Shown: piece after piece, positions 42,295-52,652 of the stretch
Position numbering within the stretch: position 1 is the first letter of the stretch
Layout of the letters: each line of letters begins with the position of its first letter
Source: Acanthosepion lycidas
Taxonomy: Eukaryota > Mollusca > Cephalopoda > Sepiida > Sepiidae
Length of the DNA stretch: 64,000 nucleotides
NCBI GenBank assembly: GCA_963932145.1
Contig: OZ010586.1
Location: 70,073,754 to 70,137,753 of the forward strand
Direction of reading: 5' to 3'
Translations under genes and position numbers: made by a program
The notes under the pieces: generated by a model
Told to the model about the DNA's origin: nothing
The model's input: the letters and a program-made list of their open reading frames with translations, nothing else
Database searches by the model: none

Positions 42295-43450
42295 TTAGAA
42301 ATAACGAAAAAATAAAGTTGCAATAGGAATAATAACAAAAAAAATATCAGCAATCTTTAAATTTTGTGCACAGAAAAAAATAGTGTTTCAAGAGGACAGT
42401 TTTTCCCTTGACACCACTATTATTTTAACTACCTTCACTTCTTAGCAATGTTTATTGTTTTAAAAAATGATGAAAACATAAACATATAATGAAAGTGAAT
42501 TTATCTACTTTTTTGTTCTTGAGAATTTACAACAAAAACAGAAAACACTTATTTATTATTTTGTTTATTTTTAAGAATAATTTTATATTTACAACATTTT
42601 GAAAATTACTTTAAAACAAATGCAATGCAATATTTATCATTTACCAATTTATAAAGAAATAAATGTGAAAATTCATTTTTATTCATAAATTTATAAACAT
42701 TTACTAAATGTGAACCGATTATAAGGAAATTCTCATTATTTACTATTTTATAAAGTTTAAATTGATTGGCAATTACCCATTTTTTTGCCAACCATTTCAA
42801 TAAACAATATAATAAATAGTGTATATAAACAATTTAATAAATAAATAATGTTTATTATTTTTGTTTTCAATTCTCAAGAACAAAGAAAATGTATAAATTA
42901 ATTTTCATAAGTTTAGGTTTTTTTGTTTTTTTAATGGGCAAAAATCTTTAGATATTGTTTTGAGTAATATGAAATAATACTGATGTAAATGTTTAGAGAG
43001 TAAGGAATTTGAAGTGATCATTCTCAGTTTTTATTTAACTGTAATACTCAAAAAAATAATGAATTAAATTATTGGTTTTTTTTTGGTTTTTTTGTGCAAT
43101 GGTCACTGTTTTACTCATCAATACCAGAAAGCAATATTTGGAATCTTCATTAACAAAGACAGAACAGAAATAAAAAAAATGAAATAAAAACTAAAAATAA
43201 AAGTTTGAATTTCTATCCTAAAGCACAGACTTGTTGTTCTACATTCACCAAGATATATTTTTATAATTATGCAGAACAAACTCTTTTAATCTGAAGAAAC
43301 CTTTTTCTGCAAATGCTTTATTAGCTGTCATAAAATTATCACAAATGAATTATTAAACAAGAGTCCTTAAAAGTACATTTTAGCTGTCAATATAGAAATA
43401 TTTTGGGGTTATAATTAGGCTTACTATAATTTCCAAGCCTCAAACTAGGA
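42295..43450. other. Long AT-rich stretch with no assignable feature
   Basis: T- and A-rich simple sequence without repeat matches or supported frames. Confidence 0.45.
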
Positions 43451-43454
43451 CAGT

Positions 43455-43765
43455 TTTCAATTTTTATTAACAGACACCACATCACTTGAGGACAATCAAC
43501 AGCAGCAACAATTAAAATGAATAGAAAATGTAACTCTAAGAGAAAATAATGCCATAACCAAGATTTTGACAGTCTACACTACTTCAAGTAAAAGATTAGG
43601 AAGGAAACCGTCATCAATATTAGAAAGAGTGATTACAGCTACTGGACTTGCAAAAACTGTTTTCCTGAAAAATTATATCAAGATAAAGATTTTATAAATT
43701 TCAACTAAAAGCTGTACTGGCTGCTTGGTCAGTGAATGCTAAATGTTTCCTTATAGGGAAACAGC
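43455..43765 (-). repeat. Dispersed repeat P, copy 2
   Basis: The minus strand reads AAGGAAACATTTAGCATTCA, CTGACCAAGCAGCCAGTAC, GAAATTTATAAAATCTTTAT and TTGAAGTAGTGTAGACTGTC, parallel to 16.97-17.27 kb. Confidence 0.6.
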
Positions 43766-44084
43766 TAATATTACCGTTATAGATTTAGTTTTTGTTTTCA
43801 TGACCCAATATACCTTAAGTTTCAAGGCTGGCACTAAAAAAATACTGATAGTTTACATCACTGGGATAAAATCCCATCAATGTCAGCCTAGTTATAATCA
43901 AAGTAACGATTGTTATAGGTGTTTCCTTCTTCAGCATCTTTTTTAGTTAAGGATAATACACTTGGAGAGTTGAGTAACTAAAAGGAATTAACTGAAACTG
44001 AGATATTCAAAATAGGCATGGCACGTGGAATTAGAACAATCTACACCCATGAAGTAAATAAAGGGTTCAGTTTGAAATTCCAAT

Positions 44085-44235
44085 GTTTATCACCTGAAGA
44101 AGGTCAGCGGGTACAATGGCCAGAACATTGTGAATATGGCAATAAAGATGAGAACAATAGTCTGAATGATGTAAATAGTGTAAATAGTTACAATACCTCA
44201 TCTAAGAAATATAGACAGATAAAACAGTTCTTAAA
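44085..44235 (+). repeat. Repeat Z, best copy
   Basis: TCACCTGAAGAAGGTCAGCG then GTACAATGGCCAGAACATTG, GATGAGAACAATAGTCTGAA and GTAAATAGTTACAATACCTC. Related pieces occur at 32.05, 36.06, 55.2-55.4 and 57.5 kb. It may be the 3' region of an unidentified retroelement. Confidence 0.6.
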
Positions 44236-44520
44236 ATAGTTTGAAAAGTAAGAAATTTATTTGCATGTGCTCACATGTACACAGAAAAATTATTTTTGGT
44301 GAACAATACTTAATTCACAAAAGAATATTATAAGGAAATACATTTATTATATTAAAATAATACTAAAAACATATTAAAATAATACTTAAACACCCACTAA
44401 AATTGATAGATTTCATTGGAAACTAAACTATTTCATTGTAAAGAGACTTATCTTCTACCGAAAATTTCAACACGGTTTTGAAAAATAACAGATTTCTTTT
44501 TCACTGTTTTGGTATATTAA

Positions 44521-44901
44521 ATTAATTGATTGATTAATTCATTTTCTACAGCTTATCAACCCTTTGCAAGTTATTTAAAGCCAGAAAATATTTGTAGATT
44601 GTAAGAATTTTTTTGTGATAATAATGGTTTTAGTGATACAAGTCTAATACTAGTTAACCCATAGCTGGAGGGAAAAGAGGTGGATTCATACCATTTGCAA
44701 GGTATTTGTGAGTAAGTGAATATAACAAACCCAACTGGAATTGGAACTTGGCTCTCTGATTAACACTTATGAGCTATTATCCATTACACCACCAAGTCAT
44801 CCAAGCTTACAGCAGCTGGTAGTCCCCAGTGGTCACACATCTAGATACTGACCAGGCTCAATATTGCTTAACTTTGGCGATCATACAGGAACCGCTGTAA
44901 G
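44521..44901 (-). mobile_element. SINE-A with shortened 5S head
   Basis: Tail and body start at 44,521 (ACAGCTTATCAACCCTTTGC). The tRNA-like unit ends near 44,795, and a 5S head runs to 44,901. Between TTGGCGATCATACAGGAACC and GCTGTAAGC the 5S head lacks about 20 bases. Confidence 0.8.
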
Positions 44902-44909
44902 CTTTGATA

Positions 44910-45260
44910 AATTAAATTAAGAAAAATTAGAGAGACAATAATGTGGAATGCCTTCCTTCAAGTAAATATTGATCTCTAAGTTTCCTGACACTTCAGTTTA
45001 TAAACAGATACTACACTTTAATTTTTGCTCAAAAGACTTTGAAAAGTATCATATCCGAAACAAAACCAAGCAGAAATAATACATATTCATTACTTGTTAT
45101 TTATCTATTCAGTTTCCCCTCCATCTATTGTGTTAATGAAATAAAATAAAATCTTAACCAGGAACCCTAAGACAATTTATTCATATACAAAAGAGTGTAA
45201 CCTTGACAGTTGACTTTTAAAAATGAAGTCCAAAAATGCATGAGATGTTGGTTTAAAGAT
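44910..45260. other. No assignable feature
   Basis: AT-rich DNA without matches. Confidence 0.4.
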
Positions 45261-45267
45261 CAAAGAA

Positions 45268-45430
45268 GAAAACAGAACATAACGTACCTAACAAGCTTGT
45301 GTAAATAGTTGGCAAAACAAGGATTAGGAGAAAAAAAGACAAACTTTACTAAGAGCTAAAAAGCACAGGAAATCGTGAAGAGCTATAACTGACCACATCC
45401 TGAAGGGGCACATCACACAGGAGTAAAAGA
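45268..45430 (+). mobile_element. RTE-like LINE 3' end
   Basis: AACGTACCTAACAAGCTTGT, AAAACAAGGATTAGGAG and ATCCTGAAGGGGCACATCAC mark the last 160 bases of the family. Confidence 0.7.
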
Positions 45431-45439
45431 ATATTTTTT

Positions 45440-46290
45440 TGAAATTTTTAATAAATATTTAATGAATTTTTCATATAAGTGGGGCAGAAAAAACAATCAC
45501 AAAAAGCATTGGGTACAAAAAATCTTGCTTAAGGCATATGTTATTGCTTGAATTTGAACTCAGCTGGCTGAAGACTAAACACTCTTTACCAAATAAACCA
45601 TAATATTACTACTATTACAACTACTTTCAATAGTCGCCATTACTTTTGTATATTAATAACTGTACAAATGCTAAGAAAGCACTTATTTTTTTTATAAGCA
45701 GTTATTTACAGACAAATCAAATCTAAAAACATTTTAGAATATACTAAAATTAATACTTTCGGATAAAAAAAATCTCATTCACTTCACAATTCTTTCTTCA
45801 CGAGAAGTCAAAAAATCAGAAATTAAATATTTATAGTATATATAATTTTCTATTTAAAAGATGAGAATCGAAAGAGTATTTAAAGGTTTCATTTTGGGTG
45901 GTAATGCTTTGAAGAAGCTATGTAATGATATTACAGAGAAAGAACATGTTTAACTATAGAACTATTAAAGAAAAACACATTACAAAAGATATATCCTTCC
46001 TCTGTATGTAGTTAATAACAATACCAAAATATCTAGAAATGAAAAAAATATGCCTTGTTGTGTAGAAGCACAAACAATCATGCTATTGTAAAAAAAAATT
46101 TGAAAAGTGAGAGAATGAAACATTTAAAAGAGAAAATATTATTTAACCTACTGAAAATGAATTTCTACCAAAGAGAACAAAATTATACACTCATGTGTAC
46201 ATGCACATGTGTTTGCATCCATGACCACATGCACATCTATAAGTACACCCACACATGTACTTTTGTACAAATATGAAAGTGTAATAGGCA
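45440..46290. other. AT-rich stretch with a tRNA-like relic and a CA-rich patch
   Basis: On the minus strand near 45,540-45,605, TTTATTTGGTAAAGAGTGTT and GAGTTCAAATTCAAGC are A- and B-box-like. At 46,190-46,260 there is a degenerate ACATG/CACA-rich patch. No gene. Confidence 0.35.
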
Positions 46291-46294
46291 TGTA

Positions 46295-46407
46295 TAAGGG
46301 AGTGCTGAAAAGTTCTCATCCAAAACAAGAAAGGATTAAAAAAAAAAAAATTTGATTGGGCAGTTTTGGGGAGGTGAATCAGCTGAAAAGTTTTAAGCAC
46401 CCCCTCA
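46295..46407. mobile_element. 113-bp miniature inverted-repeat element, relative of 7.4 kb
   Basis: Ends TAAGGGAGTGCTGAAAAGTT and AAGTTTTAAGCACCCCCTCA are inverted and flanked by TA (46,293-46,294 and 46,408-46,409). The interior has a 13-A run. The shared ends but different interiors of the two copies fit deletion derivatives of one mariner lineage. Confidence 0.75.
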
Positions 46408-46410
46408 TAA

Positions 46411-46417
<7 letters not shown>

Positions 46418-46465
<48 letters not shown>

Positions 46466-46555
46466 CCATAACCGGTAACATGACTTGGAGTTTCATACCT
46501 CCGTTATATTACATTGAGAACTATTTTAACACCAGCACTCAATGTTCAATATCAT

Positions 46556-46607
<52 letters not shown>
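46418..46607. repeat. Two (TA)n arrays around a 90-base spacer
   Basis: (TA)n at 46,418-46,462 and at about 46,551-46,607 enclose unique text with ATCCATAACCGGTAACATGA. Confidence 0.9.
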
Positions 46608-46610
<3 letters not shown>

Positions 46611-46878
46611 AGGTAACAACAATGTGAAGAGTGTCAACTCAGACTTTTCAAAGTATGAATCAAATCACAAACCTACATAGTAAAAATAATTCTAAAAAGA
46701 AAATGAATAATGAAGAGGGTGAAAAATCACCTGTAGCTAAATTAATAGCAATGCATTACAACACACAAGGAAAAACCACCATTTGCAGCACTTTCTTAAC
46801 AATTTCAAAATCAAGGAGAAAAAGATATCTGAAGGAGGTGAATCTATGAAATTCAGCCTTAATAAATGTTAGTTTTAC

Positions 46879-46947
46879 CTGATCATTATTAACTAATACC
46901 TCTGGAGAAACTTGCTCCTCTTCTTGGGGTTGATCTGTTGTCTCCAT
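46879..46947 (-). CDS. Candidate first coding exon of an unidentified host gene
   Basis: On the minus strand ATG at 46,947 opens a 23-codon exon reading METTDQPQEEEQVSPEVLVN then NDQ. It ends in CAG at 46,879 and is followed at once by the donor GTAAAAC. The start has A at -3 and G at +4 (GACAATGG), and an in-frame TGA lies 33 bases upstream, so the ATG is the true 5' limit of the frame. The peptide is acidic and glutamine/glutamate-rich, without a hydrophobic core, so it is not a signal peptide. The exon ends in phase 0. Codon use and composition differ from the surrounding AT-rich DNA. No known family is recognised from so short an N-terminus, and no second exon was found at lower coordinates. 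If it is real, the intron exceeds this window or holds an exon I missed. It could still be chance, but promoter, start and donor agree. Confidence 0.5.
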
Positions 46948-46967
46948 TGTCCGTATCTTTTGTAATT

Positions 46968-47001
46968 GTGAGTGAAATCAATTTCCTTGTTGAGTTTTAT
47001 A
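46968..47001 (-). promoter_or_regulatory. Candidate core promoter (TATA box and initiator)
   Basis: TATAAAA lies at 47,001-46,995 on the minus strand. TTTCACTC (46,977-46,970), with A at 46,973, fits an initiator 28 bases from the first T of the TATA box. That would leave a 25-base leader before the ATG at 46,947. The spacing is what a TATA-plus-initiator promoter requires, but each motif alone is common in such DNA. Confidence 0.4.
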
Positions 47002-47009
47002 TTGATTAC

Positions 47010-47560
47010 AGTGTTTTGGACATCTGAAGCAAGCAACCAAGCTAAACCCCAGTATCACTTAGCATCGACTTCTCCATTTTATTGTAATGAGAGGAGTTTT
47101 CCCATGGCTTGGCATAGAGGCAGGCAAGCAGGCAGCCACTGGCAGGTCTCAGCTTTCAAAAATCTATCAATACTAAGAGACTGCAACTGTGTGTATATGT
47201 GTATATGAATGAGGAAACTCATTTACGAAGGATGCAGATAGTATGAGGGTGCAATCCTATGCACATGCTGTCTCCCCTAATCAACTTATGCTGTATCAGA
47301 AAAGTCATTTTGACTACTTGCATCAGTGTGCGTACAAAGCTAATACAGTGTCGCATTTGTATCATTTTTAGGTCAAATGCCATAGTTCTCATTGATTCTC
47401 AACAGATACACTAGTCTGCAGGACTAGTTTGTCTAAATATCTATGACGCACATGGTTGTTTCATTTCCCCTCTGCACTGGTTCCAGTTATGAGCATAGCC
47501 CAAGTAATTGTACTCTTACAAACACACTTTTGGATAGGCATTAAAAAAAAATCATCATGG
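47010..47560 (-). promoter_or_regulatory. Repeat-free, GC-richer region upstream of the candidate exon
   Basis: This stretch lacks every repeat family catalogued here and is visibly richer in G and C than its surroundings. It includes GGCAGGCAAGCAGGCAGCCA at about 47,121 and the inverted repeat ACTAGTC-TGCAG-GACTAGT at 47,411-47,429. Being free of insertions beside a candidate start suggests constraint. No factor site is asserted. Confidence 0.35.
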
Positions 47561-47599
47561 TTCAACCTATACAGCCACACAGTGAGAATTTAGTAATAT

Positions 47600-49010
47600 C
47601 CTTAGGGAGACTTTTTTTCTTTTTGCTTATAAAAGAGATGTATTGCAAGGCTTACAGGTCTTTGGTTAAATCAGTATTTTTTGGCAAAGATTTAAATTCA
47701 GAGAGATGGAGAGAGAGTTGCCGGTTCATTCTCAAACAAAGGATAAGAGGGAGTAAGAAATATCAAATTTTAACTGAAAACTTAATATGGATCTTACTGC
47801 AGTAAACAGATGGAATTTAAAAAAAATAATAATATTAATTCAAGACCTATTGCAGCTAAAAGCTACAATCATTGACTGAAAAATCCAGGTAAGTCAGAGT
47901 ATATATAAATATATTTCCATACATATATTTTCTGAGCATAAACTTTTGTTTTTTTGGTAATGAAGAAAACTCTACACTGGTAATTTTTTTAAAATGTAAT
48001 AAACCAAAGTAGTGTTCACTATTTCACTCTGATACTAATGCAAGATACTGGTCAGGCAACTTTAATTAAAAATAATGATACTTCAACCTTGAAGCCAATG
48101 CCGAGTGGAGGGGTAATCCTCTCTTGAAAACTTTGTTAGAAGTACAACTGCAGATAAATTTCATTAGTGGATATACAAATGCACATGTACACATTCTCCC
48201 TTTCATATATATGTGTGTGTGTGTGTGATGTTTTTCATATTGTGGCTTTGCTCCCACTCCTTAAAGTTATCAGCTAAATATGACATTAATGATATTTATT
48301 ACTGCATTATATTCTAACATTTCACTATATCCTATTAATGATGTTTTTTTCATTTAGCAAAAAATAATTGATAGTCCTACAAATTTATTAAGATTTTTCT
48401 GTATACAAAACCAGTTCCTTAGGAAAAAGATGCGAAGACAAAAAAAACAAAAAAAACTTGCTTATTGTCAATAATAATTTCCTTTTTTTTTCCTGAAATC
48501 TACTTTAATAGGAAATTACAAATTTCAGATCTCATAAATTTTAAAATTTTGATGCTATGTTACACAAGAGCAACAAAAGATTTTTCTAACATTTACAATT
48601 TTGAATTACGATATGCAAGTTCATACATTGTCTTTTTAAGGTGAATCATAACATATTCTTTAAATTCTTTGAGCTATTTCACAAATTAAATACTAAAAAT
48701 AAAAAGAATTTTCATAAAAGCCTTGAAAATCTCTGGCAGTTACTAAATTCAAATCTGTCATTTAAAATCTTCTAGGGTTTATAAGTCATAACAGTTTATC
48801 TACACAGTAATAAACATTTATGTCATTTTAATATCAACTTTAGAAATTCATGAATGACTACAAGGTGAACAAGGCAAAAATCAGTCTTTACTAGATTAGT
48901 CATTCTTCTTTAAAATATTTTATTCTTTTTCTAGATATACATATACAAATCAGTAAACAGTTTTGACTTGAAAGCACACTGCAAACAAGTGCAATTTCTT
49001 CTTTACATCA
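47600..49010. other. No assignable feature apart from a (TG)n patch
   Basis: A (TG)n run lies at about 48,207-48,229. A plus-strand TATAAAAGAG at about 47,629 is TATA-like, but no coding start follows. Otherwise AT-rich. Confidence 0.4.
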
Positions 49011-49014
49011 TAGT

Positions 49015-49355
49015 TACTTGTTACCAAGCAGGGCCATCTACTTGGGCATATTTGTTTCTTCAGCATCTACAGAGCCAACCTGTGGCTTATACTGTAAGTC
49101 TGATGAGCAGACCTTATAGTTCAAGTATATGCTCAACTGAGGTCATATACAGTTTTGAGTTCTCCTATACTGGGAGCAAACCAGGCTAGAGAGTCCTGTT
49201 TTCCATGCTCTTTAACCCATAGCTGGGAGGAAGAAATGGATTTATACCTTTCACAAGGGTACCTGTGTGAAAGTGAATGTAACAATCTCCAGCAGAATTT
49301 GAACCCGGCTTGTTGATTTTGCACTCCCTGCCTCTAACCATTACACCACATCCTA
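49015..49355 (-). mobile_element. SINE-B with probable 3' extension
   Basis: The minus strand begins near 49,355 with GGATGTGGTGTAATGGTTAG, then GGGTTCAAATTCTGCTGG (good B box), GTGAAAGGTATAAATCC and CCCAGCTATGGGTTAAAG. The 3' text is GGACTCTCTAGCCTGG. The extension to about 49,015 is less certain. Confidence 0.65.
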
Positions 49356-49359
49356 GTTC

Positions 49360-50115
49360 ATAGTATAATGACAAAATAAAGACTATTTTTTATGAAACAA
49401 ATAATTATTATTATTTATATTTGTGCACAAAATGTGAGTAAAAAAAACACATTGAATTCCTCATAAAAGAAACTTGAAATGTCTGATAACTAAGTAAGAA
49501 AACATTTTTATCGTTTAAAGAATTGAAATGTAAGAAAGTTATACTGTGTGATAGTAAATAATTTTTTTCTTTTTCAAAAATTACTTATCAAACTATTTTA
49601 TATTCTTACTGAAATTCAAATATATCTTTTAGCAAGCTATTAATCTATGTGAAAATGAGATAAAGAGAGTTTAAAGTAGACAAACACCATATAGATGTAT
49701 TAATTTTATTTAGTCTGATTGTCAGAAAAAAATGACTGACTATATAAATGTAAATGTTCTCAGTTCCTTGGGTAATATAAACAGTTATGGGTTTATTAAA
49801 AATTTATAAAGTAATTAATAAATCACAAAAAAGAGACTCTTAAATTTTATCTTGACATGTGAAGAATGTATGAAATCTAGTAAAATGTTTTTAATAACTC
49901 ATAAAAAAAGCAGTTGAGAAAGTTTTCATAAGAATATTATTTCAATATCATGATACAGTATATATATATATATATATATCATTGCAAAAGTAATAATAGT
50001 ACAATGTAGTATACTAGATAATAGAGAAAAAAACAGATCTACTCAGGGTGGGCTGATTTTAATAATTCAATACTGACCAATGCCTCTAATATATATGTAA
50101 AAACAAATAAACAAA
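49360..50115. other. No assignable feature; (TA)n at 49,960-49,979
   Basis: AT-rich DNA with a short dinucleotide run. Confidence 0.5.
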
Positions 50116-50119
50116 CAAT

Positions 50120-50356
50120 TTCTCATTTCTGGCCATTTGAGATGATAAATAATTTAATTTATTGCTCCTATTATCCTCAAAAATCCCAATGTATTTTCCT
50201 TTCACACAGTTTTGTCTTTAATTCTAGCCTGAAGAAGCCGAACCTAACACATATCACATCAGTGAAACACATTGTTTAAAAGCCTTTCCACTTTGAAACC
50301 AAATACTATTATACATCCTAGAAACATGTGTATGTATATATATATATATATATATA
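50120..50356 (+). repeat. Dispersed repeat H, copy 1, ending in a (TA)n tail
   Basis: Shares TTAATTTATTGCTCCTATTA then TCCTCAAAAATCCCAA, AGCCTGAAGAAGCCGAACCT, ATTGTTTAAAAGCCTTTCCA and CCTAGAAACATGTGTATG with 51.79-52.05 kb. Both copies end at the same point in a TA microsatellite. Confidence 0.7.
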
Positions 50357-50459
50357 ATAGAGAGAGAGAGGGTAAAACAAATGTTAAAACAATATGCATT
50401 TTATATGAAAACTACCTCAAGCAGTCTATTTCCCCTGTCTTCTAGTTTTGAATTTTCAA

Positions 50460-50545
50460 ATGATGAAAAAAAAAAAAAAAAACTATTACCAAATGAGACA
50501 AAGTTATCAAATGCCATTTATCAAAGTTATCAAATGTCATTCTAT
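50460..50545. repeat. A-run and 22-bp tandem duplication
   Basis: After an A-run at 50,465-50,481, CAAAGTTATCAAATGCCATT at about 50,499 recurs as CAAAGTTATCAAATGTCATT at about 50,521. Confidence 0.75.
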
Positions 50546-50838
50546 AACTAAAAACTAGTGATGTGTATACCATTGAGAATTGACAAGCTTATAACTACCA
50601 AACTGAACAGAAAGGTTCCAATATTAACACTCAGCAAATGAAATGCAAGTTCCCATTTGCAGGTTTTTATCTAAACTAGCAAGCAAAAGAGGCAACCTTC
50701 TTGTCAAATTAACCACAATATTCCTTCAATTAAAAACAGCAAAATATTTCTACTTTATCCGGACCAATTTAAATATAACTTGAATTTCATAAAAATACAA
50801 ACACAAAATACGTTACAGTAGGCATGGGACATAAAAAA

Positions 50839-50933
50839 ACTTGCTTAAGATTTAGACATTTATTAAAAATTCTGATTAAAAAAAAACACTTGCTTAAGAT
50901 CTGGATATCTATTTACTGAATCTGATTGAACAC
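50839..50933. repeat. Two-unit tandem repeat, period about 48-50 bp
   Basis: ACTTGCTTAAGATTTAGACA...TCTGATTAAAA is followed by ACTTGCTTAAGATCTGGATA...TCTGATTGAAC. Confidence 0.7.
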
Positions 50934-50939
50934 AAATAG

Positions 50940-51265
50940 TGTGTAAGAAAAGCAATGTTCTTATATGAGTAAGACCTCTCATTTCATACTGTATAGCAGT
51001 AGTATAAATATGACCTGAGCATTGTAATTTTTATAAATATTGTTGATTAAATGAAGATTAAAAGACTTGCCAAAACCTAGATATGTACTCATAGTCTTGA
51101 ACCTAAATCAACTGATTTAAGAATCAAAATCACCTCCATCAAAACAAAAGCACTGTCCATAATTTAAACAATGGGACTAATACAGAGCTTTACGCAGGCT
51201 ATTAATAAATCTTTGGCAGATAGATAATGTAGGGACATGAAGTACAAATAGAGTCAATAAGAATG
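50940..51265. other. No assignable feature
   Basis: AT-rich. TTGAACCTAAATC at about 51,099 is only loosely B-box-like. Confidence 0.4.
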
Positions 51266-51272
51266 AGGATTG

Positions 51273-51500
51273 TTCTTCTATGTAATCCTTCATGATGTAG
51301 GCGATCATGGCTCTCCACAACTTCCTATCATTTGTAGCTTTTAGTTTTGTCTTTTCCCTGTTCTGCCAACCATTTACACAAGATGGTTAGGTAGGTTATA
51401 TGCTGTTTTCCTCTTTTACATTTGCCTTCAATATGCCCTGTGAGTCTCAAATTCTCCAAGCCTTCTTTTCTTATTACAAGTCATAGAAATTTCAATTTGA
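51273..51500 (-). mobile_element. RTE-like LINE 3' fragment
   Basis: Plus-strand TCATGATGTAGGCGATCATG then GCTCTCCACAACTTCCTATC, GCCAACCATTTACACAAGAT and CAATATGCCCTGTGAG are the complement of the family tail through the GLENL region. Confidence 0.75.
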
Positions 51501-51577
51501 ATGATAATGAAGTTGATAAACTAATAAAGTAATGGCATTCATTCAGGATTTAAAAACAAATATTCTACTTCAGTTGT

Positions 51578-51624
<47 letters not shown>
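51578..51624. repeat. (TA)n(TG)n microsatellite
   Basis: About 24 bases of TA, then about 22 of TG. It directly abuts the hairpin below. Confidence 0.95.
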
Positions 51625-51710
51625 TTTGTTAACAATGACTGACAAGGAACTGTGGTTAAGTTTAAATAAAAAAATAACTGCAGTTCTTTGTCAGTCATTT
51701 TTAACAAAAC
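51623..51710. ncRNA. Pre-microRNA-like hairpin or miniature foldback element
   Basis: Left arm 51,623-51,658 (GTTTTGTTAACAATGACTGA onward) and right arm 51,675-51,710 are 36 bases each and agree at 32 positions. In RNA, three of the four differences become G-U pairs, leaving one mismatch. The loop is 16 bases (51,659-51,674). The 88-nucleotide total fits a microRNA precursor or a non-autonomous transposon. No TA target duplication is clear because the left flank is (TG)n. Expression is unknown. Confidence 0.5.
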
Positions 51711-51789
51711 GTGCTGTACAAATACACAATTATATATATCTTTATATATTTATTTATATAATTGTGCATTTGCATAAACATTTCTTTTC

Positions 51790-51997
51790 TGGTGATTGGA
51801 GCTGATAAGGTAATTTAATTTATTGCCCCTTTTATCCTCAAAAATCTCAACATATTTTCCAACAGTTTTGTTTTCATTTCAACTTAAGGAAGCTGAACCT
51901 AACACACGTCAAATCAGCAGAACTCATTGTTTAAAAGCTTTTCCACTTTATCTATCTCCACTTTTTTTCAGATACTATTATATATCCTAGAAACATG

Positions 51998-52046
<49 letters not shown>
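51790..52046 (+). repeat. Dispersed repeat H, copy 2, ending in (CA)n(TA)n
   Basis: Same order as copy 1: TTAATTTATTGCCCCTTTTA, TTAAGGAAGCTGAACCTAAC, ATTGTTTAAAAGCTTTTCCA and CCTAGAAACATGCACAC, then (CA)n(TA)n from about 51,999. About 25 more bases lie before the tail than in copy 1. Confidence 0.7.
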
Positions 52047-52049
<3 letters not shown>

Positions 52050-52109
52050 TTGCATGCATTAAGAGAATTTTTTGCAGTTTGTTAAATTAGTAATGGAAAA
52101 TTGTTTTTT

Positions 52110-52425
52110 GTTCATTGATTTGATTTTTTATGGCTTATCAGACCTCTGTGTGTTTTTAAAACTGAAAAATATTTAGGATTGTATGAATATTATTTTTTTG
52201 GCAAGTGAATATTGTATTAACAATTTTTTTATGAATAACAAGGATTTTATTTCAGATACAAGCCCTACTATTTAACCCATGGGGGCAGAAGAAATGGATT
52301 CATATCTTTCCCAAGAGTATTTGCATGCAAGTGAATGCAACAAACATGACTGTAATTTGAACTCGGCTCTCCCATTTCTCATTTTGAACCACTGCCCATT
52401 ACACCCCCCCACACACACATTCTAC
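52110..52425 (-). mobile_element. SINE-A variant without 5S head
   Basis: Tail TTTATGGCTTATCAGACCTC, body TTTAACCCATGGGGGCAGAA and tRNA-like unit TTTGAACTCGGCTCTCCCA with CCACTGCCCATTACACCCCC. As at 37.65 kb, an extra 50 bases (AATATTGTATTAACAATTTT) lie between tail and body, marking a subfamily. Confidence 0.7.
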
Positions 52426-52652
52426 AATGTCTTAAATGCAATTGTGCCACATTCAAGGTGTCTGATGAGAAATACTACTAAAATATTTGTTTATCAGACA
52501 AAATGCTAGGCATTGTGCAAAAATTGAACATTCTTTTTTATCAATAAAAATAAATGTTTTGTGATAAATGACTTGTTTAGATGCTATTATTGAAAGAATT
52601 AATAATTGATGTGTACATATTAGTAAAAAAAATCCTATTTTTTTAACAAGTA

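Noticed and set aside
46972-47208. Plus-strand frame that looks like a secreted protein with signal peptide
   Set aside because: The frame begins without an ATG right after a stop, and its hydrophobic start is the complement of the AT-rich candidate promoter. No supporting splice or start signal.
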